Assembly: GCA_025349905.2 (NCBI GenBank)
Contig: MU624692.1
Span: forward strand, 1-31,067
Direction: 5' to 3'
Source of the DNA: Blastocladiella britannica
Taxonomy: Eukaryota; Blastocladiomycota; Blastocladiomycetes; Blastocladiales; Blastocladiaceae
DNA: 31,067 nt
A program made the position numbers and the translations under genes. Positions 22,057 to 31,067 of the stretch are shown here, piece by piece. The first letter of the stretch is position 1. Every line of letters starts with the position of its first letter. The notes under the pieces were generated by a model that saw only the letters and a list, made by a program, of their open reading frames with translations, was not told where the DNA came from and ran no database searches.

Positions 22057-22071
22057 TATATATATATATAT
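22057..22071. repeat. (TA)n dinucleotide run upstream of CMS1
   Basis: A short alternating TA run lies 67-81 bp before the CMS1 start codon, in the 119-bp spacer after FANCL. It could act as a TATA-like promoter element for CMS1, or be a simple microsatellite. Position favours a promoter role, but nothing else supports it. Confidence 0.5.
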
Positions 22072-22137
22072 TAATTCACGCGATCAAAATGCATATTCTC
22101 TCCCCTGCCCCATATCGAGCACTTAAAATCATAAAAA

Positions 22138-23837
22138 ATGAGCGGGCACGACGACGACTTTGACTTGGACGCAGCCAGCGACGTGGAACTCGACGCCTCC
22201 AACACGGCGGCCGACCTTGAAATCTCGGACGACGAGGCCGAGCAATTGGGCCAGCGCAGTGCACTTGCCGGCATCTCTGCCGATAACCTGGATGACGTGG
22301 TAGCTGCAACCGTATCGGACGACGATCTTGGCTCGGACGCGGAGGATGGGTCCAAGAAGCGGAAGCGTGCCGCCAAGGACAAGAGCAAGGAGCGCAAGGT
22401 ACTATCATTGATGATTGCTCGTCCATTTCGGGGACACTCATATTACGCTTGATTGGCTTTACCAGCGCCGCAAATTCGCCGAGTCGCTGGAGCGCGCCAC
22501 GCTCAAGGAACACTCGCCTGCATCGCAAGCAGAGGGATTCGCGCGCCATTTGCTCGATTACACGCTCAACGAGCTCAAAATGACGTCGCTCGAAATGCAA
22601 GACAAGATTTTGACCGAGTCGTGCTTTGTGGATCTCTCGGATATCGAACGGGCCAGTGACGAGCAGCTGCAGGATGTCTTGCGCAAGGGTACGTTACTGG
22701 ACTTTATTTTGTATGGCCTTGATTTCGGCGACTGAGAAAATGTATAATACAGCCATCCCCGACCTCGACAAGCACATGTTTGATTTGGAGACGGGAAAGG
22801 CGCAGGCAACGTCCAAGATGCGCCTGATCAAGCGCGGGCCAATGATCATGATCCTGTGCTCGTCCGGTATCCGCTGCATGGACGTGATTCGTGCGCTGCG
22901 GCCACTGACGGGTGGCGACCGCGAGGCAGGTGCGCCGATGCAGCAAGATTCGTTCGGCGGTCGCGGAGGCCGTGGTGGTCGCGGCGGTCGCGGCGGCCGT
23001 GGAGGTCGTGGTGGTGGCGGTGGGCGCCAGGGAACCAACTCCGACCGCCCGCCAGCGGCCCCAATGCGGCTGCGCGTGGGCAAGCTGTTTGCCAAGCACA
23101 TGAAAGTGGAGGAGCAGGTTGACTACCTGCAGAACCACCCAGTCCACATTGTGGTCGGCACGCCCAACCGCGTCGCCAAGCTTTTGCAGCTCGGAGCGCT
23201 GCGCACCGGTAACCTGCGCTCGATTGTGCTGGACGCGACGTACCGCGACGGAAAGCAGCGCACGCTGTTCACTGCGGCCGAGTCGCGCGTCGAGTTCTTT
23301 TCGCTGTTCCTCGAATGGCTGGCTCCGCTGTGCAAGCGCATGCCGCTGCCGCCGGCAGGGGAGCCGGAGTTGACGCGACCCGCACCCGCCTCGTCCTCGT
23401 CGTCCTCGCGGTCACGTACGGCCAATTCCAGGGGCGGTGCATCGTCATCCCGCCGCCATCAGCGTGGTGGACCCCGCGACGATCGCATGGACGTGGATGG
23501 TTCGGATTCTGACAACGACAGCGACGATGATGATGCGTCGGCGCCCGCTGCTGCCGCTGGCCCTTCGTCTGATCTTGGCAACCAGTCACAGTCGGCGTAC
23601 GACTCGGACACGAGCGAAGACAGCGAAGAAGAGGACGGGCCGCGTGCTCTGACGGCCGAGTCGAGCGACGAGGACGACGGCGAAAAGGATGGTGCAGATG
23701 GCCGCGCGGCGCCGCCAGTCAAGAGCAAGAAGCAGCAGAAGCGCGAGGCACGCCATGCGGCCCGCGAGGCCAAGTTCACGGCCCGCCGCGCTGCTGCTCG
23801 TGTGCCGGCCCGCCCACCACGCGTGTGTGTCTTTTGA
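22138..23837 (+). CDS. CMS1: CMS1, 90S pre-ribosome associated protein, with RGG box
   Basis: CMS1 (CMSS1/C3orf26 in human) is a nucleolar protein associated with U3-containing 90S particles and early 40S assembly. Its fold is a degenerate DEAD-helicase-like domain. Exons 22138-22398, 22466-22688 and 22753-23837 (introns of 67 and 64 bp) give 522 residues, far longer than the usual roughly 280-300. Recognised blocks: an acidic N-terminus, LLDYTLNELKMTSLEMQDK, the SSGIRCMDVIRALRPL segment, KLFAKHMKVEEQVDYLQNH, the signature HIVVGTPNRVAKLLQLGAL and IVLDATYRDGKQRTLF. An RGG box (residues about 229-252) is inserted between the SSGIR and KLFAKH blocks, followed by a glycine-rich patch. The extra C-terminal part is Ser/Asp/Glu-rich with a Lys/Arg-rich end, typical of nucleolar proteins. 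The next gene starts about 310 bp downstream on the same strand. Confidence 0.9.
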
Positions 23838-24147
23838 TCAATCAAATGCAATGTGTTATTAAAAAAACAGCGAGACCCACATGGGGGATCCGCTCGCAGG
23901 CGGCCGGGCCGAGAACGCGTGGTGCACCCATATGTGTCCCGCCCGTGCCCTGTCTATATATCCCCGCCTTCGCGCACATGCACGGCTAACCAAGCCCTTA
24001 GTCAAACCGCAAAAAAAAAAAACAAGAACGGCCTTCGCCCTCGCTGCCCCTTTCTCTCCGTACCAGACCCAATTCCCTTCTTTTTTTTACCGCCAGCGAG
24101 GCCAGCGACGAAACGGACCAGAGAGTCTATACCCCCGCGCACACACG
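23838..24147 (+). promoter_or_regulatory. Spacer and candidate promoter of the F-box gene
   Basis: This 310-bp spacer between CMS1 and the F-box gene contains a TATATA element at about 23955-23960, roughly 190 bp before the chosen start codon, followed by A- and T-runs and a pyrimidine-rich leader. An in-frame upstream ATG at 23881 would add 89 residues of low-complexity sequence; I consider it leader. Confidence 0.35.
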
Positions 24148-25552
24148 ATGCCACAGCTTACGCATCCCAAGATGCGGCAAAACGATCCTGCATGCCCGGC
24201 CTCCTCATCCGCGGGACCACGACCACGATGTGCATTGCTTGACCTGCCATCAGACGTGCTTCTTGTGCTAGCGCTCGACCTCCCTCCAAGCGCGCTCTTT
24301 CGGTTCATGCAGGTGTGCAATCGGCCAACTCTTTTTTGTTTTGTCTTTTTTTGACATTGAGCCAATCACCTGAATGAAATAGACATGTACCGCCCTGCAC
24401 GAGCTTGGGCAGTCGCCTGCGTCCTGGCTGCAGCTCCTTAAGCGGTCTCTCGCCCCGCCCGCCCTGGTGCAGCGTGCGCAGAAACTTGTCCGCGATACTT
24501 CCTTAAACGCTTCGTCGGGCACGCGAGAAATCGCGTCGTCGTCGCGTGGGCCGACAGCGCAATTGCGCGAAATGTGGCGTATTCATTGTACGTCCACCCG
24601 TGCATGTGTGGGGGAATGGAGACACGGGAATGGACTTTCCTGTTCGAGACTCACGCCACATTGTGCCACCTGTAGCGGATCCAACCATCGCAATCGCTCA
24701 ACGAGCGTACGGGTCGTGGCTCCCTCACGAGCGCTGGAACCGGATTGCTCCTGATCCAGTCAGCCGCGCGGGATCCACGATCGAAGTCGGAGTGTTCTGG
24801 CTCAAGGTGTGTTTTTTTTTTCTTCAAAAAAAAAAATTGCGATCAATGAAGTCTCATTTGGAGTGAAAAAGAAGCTGTCGTGGGATCTGTATCTGGCCAA
24901 TGGCGAGTGGAATCTGGACCTACACTCTCGGTACACAGCCAATACGTTTCTCCCCGACGTGACATGGGTGGTGCGGGTGTACCATGTACCGTACGATCCA
25001 CTTTCCTCCTCTTCAGCTGTGCCTGTATCAGAGCACTTTGCGACTGTGCGTCCACACCTATCGGGCCCACAAGTGCTCCGTGGATCCGCAACGCACGGCC
25101 CGAAACGCACGGTCGTGCGCGGGCGGCCGTGCGGTGTCCCCGCTGGCATCGAGGGCGAGACTGTGCCGCCGACACCCACCTGGCGCCGGTCGGCGACGCG
25201 TCCGCTGCCGCCACGGTCGTCCGACTCGGACGACGAGCCCGTCGAGGCCGCTCTGAGCGACGACGAGTTGGATTCGGTCAGCGACAATGGGAGCGAAGTA
25301 GAAGAAGACCACACCGGAGCAGCTGAAGTAGCTGCTGGTCCAGCCGAAATCATTGCGCTCCGGCCGCCCAAGTTGCGGCCCATAGCGCCCACGCCTTTTT
25401 CGATCATCCGGTTCCCAGCGGGACCGATCGTGGTGGCGTCCCCGACTGGGTACGCCAGAGTCAAAGTGCGGATCGTGGAGACGTCGGGGTCGTACAAATC
25501 GTGCTGGCGACTTGATACCATGACGGCGACGCGGGTCGAACACGACTCTTGA
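24148..25552 (+). CDS. F-box protein, substrate-binding region unrecognised
   Basis: Probable SCF ubiquitin-ligase adaptor that would bind Skp1 through its F-box. Best model: exons 24148-24312, 24383-24587, 24676-24806 and 24872-25552 (introns of 70, 88 and 65 bp), 393 residues. The F-box spans the first junction: ALLDLPSDVLLVLALDL, then FRFMQ-TCTALHELG and SWLQLLKRSL, with the Leu-Pro and Trp positions of the family. The rest is unassigned. One stretch (AYGSWLPHERWNRI ... FWLK, then KLSWDLYLANGEW) is Trp-rich and looks folded, and a Ser/Asp/Glu-rich segment precedes the C-terminus (residues about 270-310). The second intron is the weak point: it has a good GTACGT donor, but the sequence it removes is also open in the downstream frame, so the exon limits near 24588-24675 could differ. 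Confidence 0.6.
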
Positions 25553-25715
25553 TGAATCAGTTTGCATTTTGCCATCCTTCATTTCGACAAACGACCGTGC
25601 CCTCCAAGGATCGGAATGGACGGAGGCACAAGAAAAAAGGCAGGGGGAATACGAGACGCGCAGGCACTTGCGCATATTGAAAAACAGGATCGGTGCAAAA
25701 AAAAAAAAAGATTGC

Positions 25716-28700
25716 TCATCCACGTCGTACCGGCCCATCCATCGGCGCACCCTGCATACCCGGGGGCGGCGGCGTCATCATGCCCATGGGCGGCGAGTGC
25801 ATGTTCCCCGGTGGAGGCATACCCGCGTACTGCGGCATCATCCCTGGTGGGCCGTACATGGACGGCATCATCGGGTGGCCCGCGGCCGCGGCCGCTGCTG
25901 CTGCTGCCGCCATGGCCATTTGCGCCTGGTACATGGCCGGCGGCGGCGCTGCACTGCCGCCTCCTGCGCCACCACCACTGCCGCCAGCGCCACCGCCGTT
26001 TCCTGGTTGATGCTGGCGCTGGCGTTGTTGCTGCTGTTGCTGTTGTTGCTGCAAAAACATAAACATGGCTGCCTGCGCTTGTGCTGCATCGGCAGGCGGA
26101 AGCGGCGCGCGTGGCCGCATCGGCGGCGCGGCGGCGCCTCCCAGGTACATGCCACCGGGCATGCCCTGGAGTTGACCAGCCCTACCACCGGCACCGCCGG
26201 CGCCACCGCCACTGTGCGCATGCTGCGGCTGCTGCGGGAATGGCATCATGCCTGGCGGCATGGCTCCACCCTGCATGCCCATGTGCGCCATCATTTCGTG
26301 GGATGGGGGACCATACATTCCCGCTGGCGGCATTGCCGGCGCAGGAGCACGGGCCGGTGACGACGAGGACGACCCGTGTGGGCCGCCGGCCATGCGGCGC
26401 GAGACGGACGTCGGCACCTGGCTTCCCACGAGGGTGGGCCGCTTGGCAAGCTGCGACGGTTGCTGTTGCTGTTGTGTGGTGGTGGGGGCACCCGCACCTC
26501 CTTGTTGCATTGGCTGCTGCGGCTGCTGCATCATGCGCATTCCAGGCGGAGGAGGCGCCATCGGCTGCCCACCACCACCGCCACCGCCACCACCGTTGGA
26601 AGCAGCGGCCGCGGCCGCCAACCGCTGCTGGTGCATCGCTGCCAGAATCATGCGCTGCTGTTCCATCTGGTAGTACTCGAACTGCATCTGCTGCATGCGT
26701 TGAATGTCGGCCGGCCCCATGCGCTGCTGCGGGGGTGCGACCATCCCGTGCATCGGCGGCGGCGGCGGCGCCTGTCCCTGCGGTCCACCTGGTGGCGGCA
26801 TGCCGCCGTAACCGTACATGGGTGGCACGCCGGGAGGGAACATGGGCGGCGGCGATCCCGGTTCGCCTTCACTTGGGCGGCCCGCTGGCGGCTGCATCGA
26901 GTACTCAGTGTGAGGGTTACCAGCAAATGGAGGCGATTGTGGACCCGAAACCGAGGACGGACGTTCATGTTGCTGGTACTGCGGCGCACTTGCCGGTGCT
27001 GGCGTTACTGGCGGCGGTGACCGAATGTCCGCCCGAGTCGAACCTGTAGACGGAGTCGGTGCCGGCGGAACCGGCCCTCCACCGCTGCCAGCAAGCCGTT
27101 GCATCAAAAAATTGAACTGCTGCTTGTCGCCTCCGCCGCCACCAGCCGCGCCATTCGGCTCTTGTCCAGCAACAGCAATAGGCGCAGATTCGGGCACTGG
27201 TGTCGTCGTCGCAGCAACCTCCACCGCGGGAGGTGTCCCATCGAGAGTCGCAGCGTCGGGAGCGGCGCCGCCAGGCGAGAAGAATCGGCCAAACCGGCCC
27301 ATGGTAACGGGAGGTGCAGCAGATGCGGTCGCAGGGCGATCGGTCGACGCGACAAATGGAGTGGCTCCGAACGTGTCTTCGGTGGCGGCATCGTCTTCCA
27401 AAGCGCCGCCAAGAGCATCGCCATCGTCATCTGCGTCGCCTCCAGGGCCAAAGTTGAAGAATCCACCGCCACCACCGCCACCGCCGGCACTACTGCCTGG
27501 GTCGGCGTCCTTGGGCTTGGACTTGGCATTGTCCATCATTTTCCGGAACGCGGCAATCGGATCAGCAGCGATTTCGGCCCGCGATGAGTCCGCACCGCGT
27601 CGGCCGCTGTGTTTCCGGGCGCGCATTTCGGCCTTGTAGGACGCGATCGGGTCAAAGTCGCGCGCGCCAAAATCAAAGTCTTCGATCGGATCAGCGCTGA
27701 AGGTTTCGTCGTTTTTGCGGTCTTGTTCCACTTCCCACTCGGCGTAGCGAGAGAGAGAGGCTATTATATTAGTGCCGTCAGTTTTATCGTGCCAAGATCA
27801 AAACTAAAAAGGTTCATACGAAAGGATGCTTCGGGGTTGCGGCGGCGATCGCCCAGCGCAGCAAAGTCGCGGCCACCACTCTCGCGCGCAGTGCCGTCGC
27901 GCCGAGAGGTGGATGCCGACGAGTAGCTGGAAGCGGCATCGCGTCCGCCGCTGGTAGTTCCAGCACGCGAATCGTCCTTGGTCTGTCCGGAGCGCTGCTC
28001 GCGGGCCAGGGCAGAAAACCGGGTGCCCTGTCATGTATTCATTGAGTAAGCTGACGTGACTCGAACCGGCGCCATAAATGCAACAGCATAAATAAATTAA
28101 TAAATACCGAGGGAGCGGGATCGCGTGGCAGTGCACGCGAAGACGAGGGCGATGGGGAGCGGCCACCTCGCGCACGTTCTTTGCGTCCTGAGGAAAAGAT
28201 TCAACATGGTTTAAATCTAGCACCGCCAAAAATAGATAAGGACAACGAAACGAACCTGATCCGGCCGCAGGCGAAAGGGGGTCGACATCACGATCGGCGG
28301 CGGCCCTGCGACCGGTGCTTGTCGTGGGGGCGGTACGTGTCGCCGCAGCCAAGCTTAAACTTATGAAGGGGCATATAATTAAATATATGAATGAAATAAA
28401 GTAAGTAAATAAATGAGGTACCGAGAAATAAATGCGTCGGGGGGCAGAATGGCGGATGGGTCGATGGTGGCGAGCGGCGAGTCGAACAGGGAAAAGAGCT
28501 GGGTCCGAGAGTAGCGCACGGGCGGGTCCGAGGCCGAGAATACCGAGGGGCGATGCGTCTTCTCGGCGGCGGGTCCATCGGTGGTGGTGGTGGTAACTGG
28601 GGAGGGAGTGGGGCGAGTGGTCGAGTTGTTGTTGCTGATGCGGCGGCGGCGCGGATGGGCGGTGGTCGAGGAAGAGGTGGGGGTGGAGGACTGGTTTTTG

Positions 28701-28780
28701 GGCGTCGGTGTGGTGGTGGTGGACGACGAGGCGGGCTGGCGCGCGGCGGGCGAGGACGGGCGGTCGGGGGGATCGGTCAT
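25716..28780 (-). CDS. eIF4E-binding protein, 4E-T/Eap1-like, low complexity
   Basis: Five minus-strand exons (28780-28422, 28353-28256, 28187-28108, 28027-27820 and 27760-25716; introns of 68, 68, 80 and 58 bp) give 929 residues, all in matching phase. The only clear functional motif is YSRTQLF at residues 90-96. It fits the eIF4E-binding consensus Y-x4-L-hydrophobic and is followed by SLFDSPLA, an arrangement like 4E-T. Basic, serine/arginine-containing stretches follow, then an aromatic/acidic block (RYAEWE, ETFSADPIEDFDFG, DFDPIAS) that recalls the EWF segment of 4E-T. The last 600 residues are low complexity: Gly runs, Gln runs, Ala runs and Met/Pro-rich PPGM repeats, typical of P-body or stress-granule proteins. 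A role in translational repression or mRNA decay is inferred from the motif. It could instead be an unrelated prion-like protein. It converges with the F-box gene (163 bp between stops). Confidence 0.5.
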
Positions 28781-28860
28781 TTTTTTTTTGGTTCTCTTTT
28801 TTTTTGGTTCAGTTTTTTTGACTGCTTTTCCTCGGTTTAGGCATCAACGAAAGAGAAGAA
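28781..28860. promoter_or_regulatory. 80-bp divergent promoter with T tracts
   Basis: Only 80 bp lie between the divergent start codons of the 4E-T-like and seven-helix genes. The spacer contains three T runs (about 28780-28789, 28798-28805 and 28813-28819), which tend to exclude nucleosomes. Both 5' leaders must be very short or overlap the opposite gene. Confidence 0.5.
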
Positions 28861-30094
28861 ATGACACTCACCGAAGAGCCTCCCCTCATTTCCAACGACG
28901 TGGCAATCAACTCGTACCTTGCCTTCTCGATCACATTGCTTCTAGCCCTCTCCTCGCTGACCCGTAGCGCCACCGCCATCTTCCCGCACTCGAGTGCGCG
29001 GATCACCGCTGCTCTCCTCTGTGATCCACCGCCCGATCCCACCCGCCGCCACCGCCGCGCCGTCTTTCGAGACCAGATCCTGTTTACTTCGGCTTTACTC
29101 TTGGTGATTGACAGTATCAACAAGCTCATGGTCTGCTGGCAGGTCCACCACACTGGCACCACCAATTTCGTCGCCTACTACTTTGTCGACACCCTCTCGA
29201 TACAAAATGTCATGTTTCTGGCCACCACTGGGGTGGTGCACCGCTGCTCGGTGGTGATCATGACCGAATCCAAGGAACTGCGCCGCCGGTGCTTGGTGAT
29301 CTTCAACTCCATGTGCTTGGCGCTGTGTATCGAGTTCCAAGTGGTGTATCTCATGAGCACGATGGAAATGGCTCGGATTGGCGTATCGGGCTACGAGTGG
29401 ATGAATTCGTGCGTCCTTCACCTTTCTCTGTATTGAATTCCATGCAACTGATCCCCACACGTACAGCCATGTCATCCCAAAATGGCTTTGGTGGCAGCTT
29501 GCTCTGCTCCCGCTCATTACCATCTTTGTCTCGTTTTGGAGCCTTTCAGTCGCATTCCATACTCCGATCCTGGCGCTTCCGATGCAGCTCTCATTTCGAT
29601 CCTTGCCCAGAGAGCCATCGGGCAAAAATGCCAACGCAGGAAACAGTAGCGGAGGTGGTGGTGGAACCGAAGCAGCAATTTTGGGCTCGGCGCGACTCGA
29701 GTCCATGCAGTCGCTTGCTGGAGGTGGTCAAGGGGGAACGAGCTCAGGTCCGACGGGAAGTCGCACCAGCAGCGCCATGGTCCACGTCACCTCCCTCACA
29801 CCTCCACCACCACCGACCAACCATGCTGCCGTTGGGTCCAAGAGCGTTGAGGTACCGCTGTCCCGGTCATTCAACTTCATTTCGGCCGTGGTGTTTGTCA
29901 CCTACTGCATCTTTATCGCCGGCCGGCTGTACTTTGAAGAGTCCATTCCAATCATGGTCGGGTTCTGGACCACCAGCGCGCTCAATTTGACCACGGCGGC
30001 CGAGATCTCGTTCGACTCGGTGTTTCGATGGAATCGCGCTAATCGCGGCGCCAGGAGGAAGGGACGGCCCGTCCCTCGGCATCCTAAACCATAG
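28861..30094 (+). CDS. Orphan seven-transmembrane protein, GPCR-like topology
   Basis: I do not recognise the family. Exons 28861-29408 and 29467-30094 (58-bp intron, phase matched) give 391 residues. Seven hydrophobic segments can be placed near residues 18-36, 72-93, 102-126, 143-165, 188-213, 318-337 and 342-362. Positive charges cluster in loop 1-2 (RRHRR), loop 3-4 (KELRRR) and the C-terminal tail (RWNRANRGARRKGR). Loop 5-6 is long (about 105 residues) and Gly/Ser/Pro-rich. By the positive-inside rule this gives an outside N-terminus and an inside C-terminus, as in G-protein-coupled receptors, whose third cytoplasmic loop is often long. No DRY, NPxxY or retinal-lysine signature is obvious, so receptor function is inference from topology. 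Its stop lies 45 bp from that of convergent UBE2W. Confidence 0.7.
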
Positions 30095-30139
30095 AGAAAT
30101 AGAAAGAAATCAATTGATGTGTACACATGGTTCAATACA

Positions 30140-30892
30140 TCAGACAGTGTCGTCGTGGAAGACCCAGTTGCTCTTTTTCGGGGATGTCCAAGTTCCAACA
30201 CGGCTCACATAGCTGTTGTACATCTAAACTGTTAGGGAACGAGTCACAAAGTTAAGGTGGTACGTGCTTTGCATTATCCGGAGGGAGTTCCTTTTTGTCA
30301 CAGCTATTTGAATGGATGTGAGTGTCATTTGATCGGGCCAAAAATAATAATAAAAGATACCTTGAAAGCATGCTCTGCAACGACAGACAGACGCTCGACG
30401 TAGTCAAGGCCGGCGTCCACGCGTCATACAAGATCGAGAGGCACTGGACACAATAATGTGAATGAATGAATGAATGAATGAAAATGAACCAAGATAAAGT
30501 GCGTACAATATGGCCATTCGAGTACACGTGCGGGTGCAGGGGCACGGCCGGAGGCAAAAAGATCACCTCGGGCGAGTCGATAGGGTAACTTGTAGAAAAT
30601 TTGAACTAAAAAACGGCTACGCGTGAATAAATCCAACAAGGAGACTTTAAAAATGAGAGAGAGGAAGTACCCGGAGCTGAAAGACCTCGCCCTCATAGAG
30701 CGACCCCTCGGCGCCATTCAGTTCCATGAACCATCTGTGGTATTTTTAACGTTAAGTCATTTACTCGCTTGTTGGAAAGCAGCAGGCGCACTCGTCCAGC
30801 TTTTCCGAATTGGCAAGTCGAATGCCGTGTGGCGGGTTCTTGACCAGCTCGGCCAGCTCGCGTTGGAGGCGCTTGCTCGCGAATGCGGCCAT
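30140..30892 (-). CDS. UBE2W: Ubiquitin-conjugating enzyme E2 W (UBE2W-type)
   Basis: E2 enzyme of the UBE2W class, known for attaching ubiquitin to protein N-termini. Six minus-strand exons (30892-30792, 30734-30671, 30605-30507, 30443-30361, 30303-30264 and 30223-30140; introns of 57, 65, 63, 57 and 40 bp) give 156 residues against 151 in human. Recognised blocks: SKRLQRELAEL, LYEGEVFQLR, FKFSTSYPIDSPEVIF, and the class-defining HPH (residues 79-81, where most E2s have HPN) in HPHVYSNGHI. The catalytic cysteine C89 is the first residue of exon 4 in CLSIL, followed by DAWTPAL, SVCLSLQSMLS and KELPPDNAK. The C-terminus KKSNWVFHDDTV matches the distinctive UBE2W tail. The last intron is the shortest in the window. 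The first intron contains a stop, so splicing is required. Confidence 0.93.
30460..30480. repeat. (AATG)5 tetranucleotide repeat in UBE2W intron 3
   Basis: Five tandem AATG units (plus a partial unit) lie inside the 63-bp intron at 30444-30506. The repeat occupies about a third of the intron, so length change would alter intron size relative to the branch site. Confidence 0.8.
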
Positions 30893-30968
30893 TGATAATT
30901 TTATGTGTGTTTGAAAGAGAACTCTGCGGACAGACGGACACGACGGATTCCATACATTCTCAACTCGC

Positions 30969-31014
30969 TCACAGCTCCTCCTTGAGACCCTGGCCGTTGA
31001 TGCTCACAAGCTCG
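30969..31014 (-). CDS. Last coding exon of an unidentified gene (partial)
   Basis: On the minus strand a clean CACAG acceptor (intron from 31015 to beyond the window edge) is followed by a short open stretch ending ELVSINGQGLKEEL and a TGA at 30969-30971. This looks like the terminal exon of a gene whose body lies to the right of the window. The final four residues KEEL resemble an ER-retrieval signal of the KDEL class. Too little is present to name a product; it could also be chance. Confidence 0.35.
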
Positions 31015-31067
31015 CTGTGTATAGAAATGTAAGGGTCAATGACACTTTGTCTCTGATCGCAAAAAAA

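Noticed and set aside
28035..28070. B-box-like GGTTCGAGTCA on the minus strand in an intron of the 4E-T-like gene
   Set aside because: The flanks do not form a T stem, and no A box or acceptor stem is present upstream.
30693..30953. 86-codon minus-strand frame across the UBE2W 5' exons
   Set aside because: It is an out-of-frame read through exon 1, intron 1 and exon 2. The spliced frame gives the UBE2W protein.
1..31067. CRISPR arrays, insertion sequences, operons with ribosome binding sites
   Set aside because: The window is eukaryotic nuclear DNA with spliceosomal introns. No direct-repeat arrays, transposase genes or terminal inverted repeats were seen.

Overview
This is a nuclear, spliceosomal-intron-rich window from a compact, GC-rich eukaryotic genome. 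It contains 14 complete protein-coding genes and one fragment cut by the right edge. I placed 36 introns, 35 of them complete. They run from 40 to 92 bp, mostly 53 to 70, with GTATGT, GTACGT or GTGCGT-like donors, frequent CTAAC-like branch sites and CAG, TAG or AAG acceptors. Genes are packed with spacers as short as 20 to 45 bp. Strong G/C bias at third codon positions leaves long meaningless open frames antisense to the real genes. The gene set (CMS1, fungal-type SF3A3/Prp9 with two matrin-type zinc fingers, Sws2-type uS13m, RPA190) and the tiny introns suggest an early-diverging fungus (chytrid or blastocladiomycete grade) or a close opisthokont relative. FANCL and a UBE2W-type E2 argue against a yeast-like member of the Dikarya. 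The taxon is inference; there is no rRNA in the window to fix it.

Layout, left to right: SF3A3 (+, 170-1984); HSL-family alpha/beta hydrolase (-, 2016-3608); small Tim17-like membrane protein (+, 3863-4698); mitochondrial ribosomal protein uS13m (-, 4725-5281); RNA polymerase I largest subunit (+, 5702-11265); mitochondrial-type methionine aminopeptidase (+, 11289-12823); large glutamine-rich PUF RNA-binding protein (-, 13200-17317); a 1.1-kb spacer with no gene that I can support; RIO1 kinase (+, 18430-20547); FANCL ubiquitin ligase (+, 20568-22018); CMS1 (+, 22138-23837); F-box protein (+, 24148-25552); an eIF4E-binding, 4E-T/Eap1-like low-complexity protein (-, 25716-28780); an orphan seven-helix, receptor-like membrane protein (+, 28861-30094); UBE2W-type E2 (-, 30140-30892); and the last exon of an unidentified gene (-, from 30969).

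Three functional themes recur. RPA190, RIO1 and CMS1 all serve ribosome production (rDNA transcription, late 40S maturation, 90S pre-ribosome). PUF and the 4E-T-like protein are both post-transcriptional repressor types. FANCL (E3), UBE2W (E2) and the F-box protein all belong to the ubiquitin system, and human UBE2W has been reported to work with FANCL on FANCD2. This is ordinary eukaryotic neighbourhood structure, not an operon, although two same-strand pairs (RPA190/METAP1D and RIO1/FANCL) are separated by only 23 and 20 bp. The items most worth a second look are the complete FANCL, its linkage with UBE2W, the receptor-like seven-helix orphan, the RGG box inserted in CMS1, and the near-contiguous tandem genes. 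All exon boundaries were placed by eye from splice signals, reading phase and family similarity; no alignment or search was run.
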